Below, in pieces: positions 58,720-64,000 of a stretch of 64,000 bases of DNA; positions within the stretch are counted from its first letter, which is position 1, and every line of letters starts with the position of its first letter. Position numbers and translations under genes: made by a program. Under the pieces are notes generated by a model. The model saw only the letters and a program-made list of their open reading frames with translations, did not search any database and was not told where the DNA came from. Location: NCBI GenBank assembly GCA_014529385.2, contig CM043963.1:70650912-70714911 (forward strand). The letters are read 5' to 3'. The stretch is from Adiantum capillus-veneris. Taxonomy: Eukaryota; Streptophyta; Polypodiopsida; Polypodiales; Pteridaceae.

Positions 58720-61557
58720 CTACGTTGGCCAACTGGATCTAGTGAATTGAGTGTGGTGGATTGAGTGTTTATACAGACCCGAGCTCGATTCCCACCGGCG
58801 AATTCCAAACAACGAGTGAGGCCAGGATCTGTGGCCTGCCTCTTCGGCACAAGGGATCTCTCGTCTGTCCAAAGAGAGACAACGGATCCTCGACTTTTCT
58901 GCATATGCAGCATCACCATCCTGTTTGGCTTTGGAAAAGAGAGGCTCTGCATCTTTGCGCTCTTCTGCAGGATAAGGGCCTTCCTCTTCATCGCCAGCAA
59001 TGGATGCTACTAACCCTAATGTCACGTCTGCAGCTTCTTCTTTTCGGCCATCTTCACCTTCGCCATCTTCTCTGAATTCCCTCTGTGGACCACAGTATGC
59101 ATCAAATCGAATGTATGCAATGAGAAATCCCAGGTACCCCGCTATGGCAACTGCGGACACAATGAGATAAGGGGTGGGCAGAGTGCCAAGCAAGTGAGTG
59201 ACACACAAGACCGCGATGTCTAGCAGCACATGGAGAAGGGAAATGGCCTGGAGCTTCACACGGAAGATGCAGCAGCCCAATTGGCTGGCATCACTCGCAA
59301 GACTAACCATGGGATAAAGAGGCCCCAGTATCATGCTCATATAGCTGAATGAGAGTGAGCTCAGCAAGCGGTGCAAATCCCGCACATTTTTCTTCATGGC
59401 CTTCGGTGAGTGAAGGAGCCAGAAATGAAGAGAATACAAAATAATGTTGCCTCCAATGACCAGCAATGGAAGTGAATCAGACACATGAAATCTAGCTTGC
59501 TCACGCACAGTTCTTAGCCGAGAAAAGTATTCTCTGATGTGGACAATGACATTTGTAAATGTTAAGCACCGTAGCAGTGCAGCAAAAAGTGTGAATCCGG
59601 CCCCTATCGTGCCTGCCCAAACTTTCTGCTTGAGTGTAATGGCATTCTTGGCAATGGACTGCACAGATGTTCCGCCATTGTATGCAGCAGAGATGAGAGA
59701 TGCAGCCACCGATACTTTGAATGTGTCGGACATGCTATTCAAAAAAATGCTCTCTCGAGTTAGCACCAGATAGCCACAGAACTGCAGGATAAGCATGGGG
59801 ACGCCCTCCATAGCACTTCCCAAAATGCAATAGAGCCCATTCATTTCTGCAGATCTGAGTTCTGGCACCCTGCAAAAATCGTCCAGAGAACAATGTTGAT
59901 TAGGAGCTGACCTGCCACGCATGCTGATATGAAAAACTTTAAATTGGCTTTTCAAAAATGGAGATTTGGACACAAGGGGGAATGAACACTTAAGAAGAGA
60001 CTGTGAAAGCAACCTGCAATGCCGGCAGTCCTGTTAGGTGATTGGCCTGAACCATAGGACACTCCGAAACCTTATGGCTCAACAGGGAACCTCTCAATGT
60101 ATAAGACATGAAAGGTAAATATGTCAGAAGGCGAAAGCTCTCAATGCTAAAGACTTGTGCTGGCTCTCCATTGTACAAAGGAGATTGTTTCTAGAATGGC
60201 ACTTCGTGATGAAATTGCAGAGAGGACAATCCAAAAACTGTGTATCTCTGTCAGAGTGTGCAATGGAAGAGAAACACATGAGAATGCCGGGAATTCAATC
60301 ACTCCACAGGCAGAATGATACAAGATGGTCAAAGTGTGGACGAGGGCCGCATTGAGTCGGGCAGAACCTCTAAAAGACCCAACATAGAAAATCCACAAAA
60401 TTAATAAAATGGACACAATGTCTAGTGCAACCCCTACATGTGGCTAGAAACCCTACCAAAAGGGTGACCAACACACAACTAAGGGCCTAAGTGCACTTGA
60501 GAAAAGTTGAAAGCAAGGGTGAAAGATTGTGGAAGGTGAACATAAAGCTCTAACAATATCTACAAGTCTGCTTAATTCCAAAGCGGATGAAGCATGCAAC
60601 TTGATCAACATACCGAAAAACAAACTTATAAAGTCCATCAAGGTGGCCACATGAAGAGTCCAATACAGTCATTATCTGTTAGGGATCGCATGTGGAGATT
60701 CCCTTGGAAGAGGGAATCATGTGTTTCAGGTGAGTCACTCTTCATGACTATCCACTTCACGACGTGATCCACTACTCTCTACAATTTCCACAGCATATAC
60801 ATAAATGACTTGCAATTACAAGAACATACCCAAAGAAAAAGAAAAACAACATAAAGGCAGATATCAAACGGATATCAAAATGAGAGATGTCTCAATTTCA
60901 GGCTTTCTACAAGAAATCCTGAAATTGCTTGCAGACAAAGGATCATGAAGCAGAGATTGGAGCCATGACTCTTGACAAAAAAATCACAAAAACATGTGCA
61001 CATCACTTGCAGACAAAGCTTCATGAAGCAGAGATTGGAGCCATGACTCTTGACAAAAAAATGATGAAAACAAAATGCATAAAGTTCTGCATATCTAATA
61101 CGACCGTATCGTAACCAAATCGACATGATTTCTAGCCTTATTTAATTAAGAAATGGATGGACAAGAAATGTCTGAAGATCAGAAGTTACCCTGCACAGCT
61201 GAGAGTGCGCCAGAGGAGGTTCGAGAGTCGGTAGAGATGGATCAAGGGCAGAAAATAAGCAGCACAAAGTGGGGCATCACTGTGTTTAAATTTGAGCTTG
61301 AAGAGAATAGCGTTCAGAGAGTGGCAGCACACCATAATTGCAAGCAGGGCATAGAAGTAGCCTGCCAGCTCACTAGTCTGGTGCCGACAGGTTGCATCGC
61401 AGCTACGAGCCCCCCCTGCCTCACGCCTTGAAAGGCTGACAAAGCGTTGTGAATATTCCACTACCACAACTAGATTGCTGCCAAAGTCGAAGAGATACGT
61501 GCCCGCCGACAACAGAATGCTGCTGACAACCACTACGTTTTGCAAAGGAGCAGCCAT
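58720..61557 (-). CDS. XK-related-like multi-pass membrane protein (505 aa, two exons)
   Basis: The model is exon 1 61557-61190, intron 61189-59870 (1320 bp) and exon 2 59869-58720. ATG 61557 is the first in-frame Met after a stop at 61618-61620 and has a strong context (GCAATGGCT). The donor is G|GTAACT and the acceptor TTTTTGCAG, and phase 2 joins phase 2. Likely membrane segments: residues about 5-35 (LLSAGTYLFDFGSNLVVVV), 68-86, 96-108 (FLPLIHLYRL), 135-155 (AMEGVPMLILQFCGYLVL), 166-180, 196-220 (TLFAALLRCLTFTNV), 243-260, and two near 310-355. The D-x-G-[ST]-[DN] in the first span, E-x-x-P-x-L-x-L-Q, and the hydrophobic layout parallel animal XK-related proteins (phospholipid scramblases and their partners). 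The tail is acidic, then basic. Function in plants is unknown. Confidence 0.6.
60928..61065. repeat. 78-bp tandem duplication in the intron
   Basis: CTTGCAGACAAAG...CTTGACAAAAAAAT occurs twice, starting at 60928 and 61006, almost identical. It lies wholly inside the intron of the membrane-protein gene. Confidence 0.9.
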
Positions 61558-63030
61558 TGCTAGCAGACCGTTGCAAACACGAGAGGCCCGTACTCTGCGC
61601 ACTGCCTCATATCTCACTTACTGTATGATGCGGTGAGGGGCTGATTTTGCTCACTACATAGCCATCTCTGTTTATAAGAAGCAATCTACTGGAGGGAAGT
61701 CCCATTGATCTATCAAGCCCCGAGCTTTAACCCTGGCTATGCCGGTGAGCTTTCCTCCTACTTCAATTCCCTGCTTTTTGCATAAGCAGGAAGCATTACC
61801 GTCATCTTAGTCTCCATGGCCTCTTATTACAACTGCCTGCAAGAAGAAGCATACAAAACACGCATAAAGAGCAGGCTGCGGGTAGACTCGTCTGTGTGTT
61901 GTCCTCGATAGTGCCGACTATAAATTGACAGGGTTGAGAAAGTGCTGCCCCGCAGAAGGCGGGCGCCAGGAGGCTGTCGCTTTCTAGGTGTGGGTGCGTT
62001 CAGACTGCCGCAACTCCAGCCATTAGATGACGTGACCACGCCACGCGGCTGTTGATCATGGGCAGTCCTACTCCATTTGGGGGAAAAATATGGTTTGACC
62101 TTTTGACCTCCTGAGTCCTCATCTCAAGGCGAATGTCTTACCACAACACTAAAATGCATACGAATTGTTATGCAAGAAAATAGGTAGCATTATATTAAGC
62201 AGTTTTTGGCATACATGCGTTCCTAGTTCACACCGAGTTTACATCAAATTTCACACCACCAAAATGCACTGCACATACCTTGCAGAGTTCACCTGCAAGT
62301 TCAAAACGAGTTCATATTTGCCCAAGTTTACAATTACTTTACATCAAGTTCACATTCCAGATAGATGGTTGTGATTCTCACTAACATGCACGTCGATTTT
62401 TTACCATAGATCCCCTCTAAAACTGAGAGTTTGTCAATTTACTAGGAGGACAACGTCACTCCACGGAGGTATCGGGTTCCAGTCGTGTTGAAGCAAGCGG
62501 GATATCAGTCGCAGGTCCTTTTTGCATTTTCTTGGACCTTTACCACCTCGAGGTCAGTGTGGATAAGTCTACGTCATGGATCCCTCAACTTCATCCCGTG
62601 TCACTTAGAGAGAGAGTGTGTGTGTGTGTGTGCGTGTGTTTGTGTGTGTAGGTAGCTTTCAATATAGAGAGCAGGTATCATCACATCATTACAAGTACAG
62701 TAAATGAATTCTTTAAACAAAAGATACTTCCAGTATGTTGAACACATTTCAAAAAAAAAATTGCTCTCAAAAAAATGAATATTCCTTCTCGTCAACTAAA
62801 CAGGCGACGAGCTGTAGTCTCCTGGATCCCGTAGGGTTTGTTGCTTCGGTGCTATTGCCCGGATGCCGCTTTGGCGAGCATGCAAGAGATAAAGTGCAGG
62901 CAGCCAGGCCTAGGTAGGAGCGCAGGGTTCACGAGGGATGACATGGTAGAGAATGAGCAGTTCAGCAGGTCGACGAGGCAAGGGACTTCTAATTTTTTTT
63001 AAACATGATGAATCGCCTGAATTGCAACTC
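61558..63030. other. Upstream of the membrane-protein gene, no gene seen
   Basis: This holds the presumed promoter of the minus-strand gene, although no clear TATA box is visible. There is a GT microsatellite at 62617-62648 and a roughly repeated AGTTCACA/CAAGTT(C/T)A motif at 62225-62355. No supported frame. Confidence 0.55.
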
Positions 63031-63032
63031 GG

Positions 63033-63108
63033 TGTGGTGGCTCAGCTGGTTAGCCTAGAAGTTATTAGGTATGCTCTACTCAAAGGGTTGAGTTCGATCC
63101 CTCAATTG
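63033..63108 (+). mobile_element. tRNA-derived SINE head
   Basis: A box-A-like TGGCTCAGCTGGTTAG (about 63038-63053) and box-B-like GAGTTCGATCC (63090-63100) lie about 52 bp apart, as in a polymerase III tRNA promoter. The flanks do not form an acceptor stem and there is no anticodon arm, so it is not a tRNA gene. The 3' end of the element is unclear. Confidence 0.55.
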
Positions 63109-63430
63109 TCCTTTTACAGGTTCTGGTCTTCAAAGGGTCGTCGATGAGATCCGCATGGAATCTGTGTAGAATTGAATATATTAAGGAAGTAGCCAGTATG
63201 TGTGTAGAAGAAGGTAATTACAACAGAGTACTTATAAAAGAATTTGTGTGCAGAATATAGAAAGCTCCACAAATGATATGTGCATCCATTATGAGACAAG
63301 GACAAGTTATTACTTAACTCATAGACTGGAGGTGTCTTATAAGTGAGGCACTTGTTATTGACGGCCACTATATGCTATACAAATCAAAGGAAAAAACTTA
63401 TATTGCCCATAACCAGAGTGGGAAGGTCCA

Positions 63431-63490
63431 TGTGGAATTGGTTAGCGCACTATGGCCCAATGAGCGAATCTTGTAAGTTGAACGCCTCGG
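63431..63490 (+). mobile_element. Second tRNA-like SINE head (degenerate)
   Basis: GTGGAATTGGTTAGCGCAC resembles box A and AGTTGAACGCCTCGGG resembles a decayed box B 40 bp on. It is different in sequence from the copy at 63033, so it belongs to another tRNA-derived family. Confidence 0.4.
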
Positions 63491-64000
63491 GATCAAAGAC
63501 CAACATCTTCATATAAATCTGAAGGTCCTCCATGAGAGAGAATATAGGTAGGATTATGACAATTAGTACTCATAGTGGGGTGGTGAGGGAGTGGGGGTGA
63601 TGGAGGAGGTGGGGAAGGTGGCAGGCATGCAAGAGGTTTTTTCTGATAGATCCCGCCATGCAGGGCTTGAGTCAATATAAGGGGATAGTGAATTCGTGTA
63701 AGGTGGTACCTTGAATTTACCCCCCTTCTTTAATTGCATGATGGTTCCCCACATCTTATTGTACCCTTATAGATTTGCCAAAAATCCTTAATAAACTGTA
63801 ACTTAAAAATAAGGGGGGGTTCCTTCCATATTCTCAAATGAAGCAAAAATTGGTGTGTGTAACCAAGCTCCTTCCAACCCACACTAGAATAGGATCAAAT
63901 TTTGACTTGGAGAGTCCACTAATGGGGGCACTAGGCCCCCATTAGGGACCTAGTGCCCACATTTTGAGGGGGGACGGTTATGGAGCAAGCTCAACGGAGC
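63491..64000. other. Intergenic, no gene seen
   Basis: G-rich GGTGGGGGTGATGGAGG-type sequence near 63580-63625 gives Pro/Ser frames on the minus strand that are not convincing. The only structured element is the double hairpin near 63919-63958. Confidence 0.55.
63919..63958. repeat. Two mutually exclusive hairpins
   Basis: CTAATGGGGGC (63919-63929) pairs perfectly with GCCCCCATTAG (63935-63945). GGGCACTAGG (63926-63935) pairs perfectly with CCTAGTGCCC (63949-63958). The two stems share bases and cannot form together. Confidence 0.85.

Noticed and set aside
60147-60416. An additional exon within the membrane-protein intron
   Set aside because: The flanking exons join in phase without it, and no paired splice sites bound this frame.
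63033-63108. Functional tRNA gene
   Set aside because: Box A and box B are present but no acceptor stem or anticodon arm can be formed.

Overview
The window looks like a repeat-dense piece of a land-plant nuclear genome. Plant-type Ty3/gypsy elements, two tRNA-Asp-type primer-binding sites, a CACTA DNA transposon, GT-AG introns and plant-style start contexts all point that way. A large-genome lineage such as a fern, lycophyte or gymnosperm would fit, but that is inference. Only about 3 kb is a convincing host gene. Most of the rest is mobile DNA in nested layers.

Region by region: (1) 1-545 holds an open frame without an ATG. 550-3334 is LTR-like DNA whose first 1.2 kb recurs at 54671. (2) 3335-9018 is a decayed plus-strand chromovirus (gag, protease, RT, RNase H, integrase, chromodomain). 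Its integrase is split by a 1.4-kb fold-back element (7066-8468) carrying four long palindromes at an exact 177-bp period. (3) 9049-11869 and 15301-18008 are two copies of a 2.7-2.8 kb LTR. The second has a clean CTCTG target duplication. (4) 12892-23852 is a minus-strand gypsy element (A) with 660-bp LTRs. It sits inside an older minus-strand gypsy (B), whose RT lies at 11870-12891 and whose gag-protease remnant lies at 23858-24590. Element A is itself broken by the second 2.7-kb LTR. (5) 24713-25142 is a small two-exon model of unknown function; a relative of its second exon lies in the leader of element A. (6) 25708-27405 is an LTR element reduced to LTR, integrase tail and LTR. (7) 27406-27987 and 53210-54670 are two halves of a satellite array.

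The array is split by a three-level nest. The outermost layer is a non-coding LTR element (27988-53209, minus). Inside it is a CACTA transposon (34641-52158, TTA target duplication). Inside that is a very young LTR element (34912-44287, minus, GCACC target duplication, near-identical 575-bp LTRs) that encodes Gag and protease but no RT or integrase.

(8) 58720-61557 (minus) is a two-exon gene for a multi-pass membrane protein resembling the XK-related family. (9) The last 3 kb holds two tRNA-derived SINE-like sequences and a compact double hairpin.

How the parts relate: elements A, B and the chromovirus are dead by several stop codons and insertions. The Gag-protease element and the outer non-coding element could only move with RT and integrase supplied in trans. 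Element B, whose gag-protease C-terminus shares a repeated W-[IV]-P-K motif with the Gag-protease element, marks the lineage that may have supplied them. The XK-related-like gene appears independent of the transposons.
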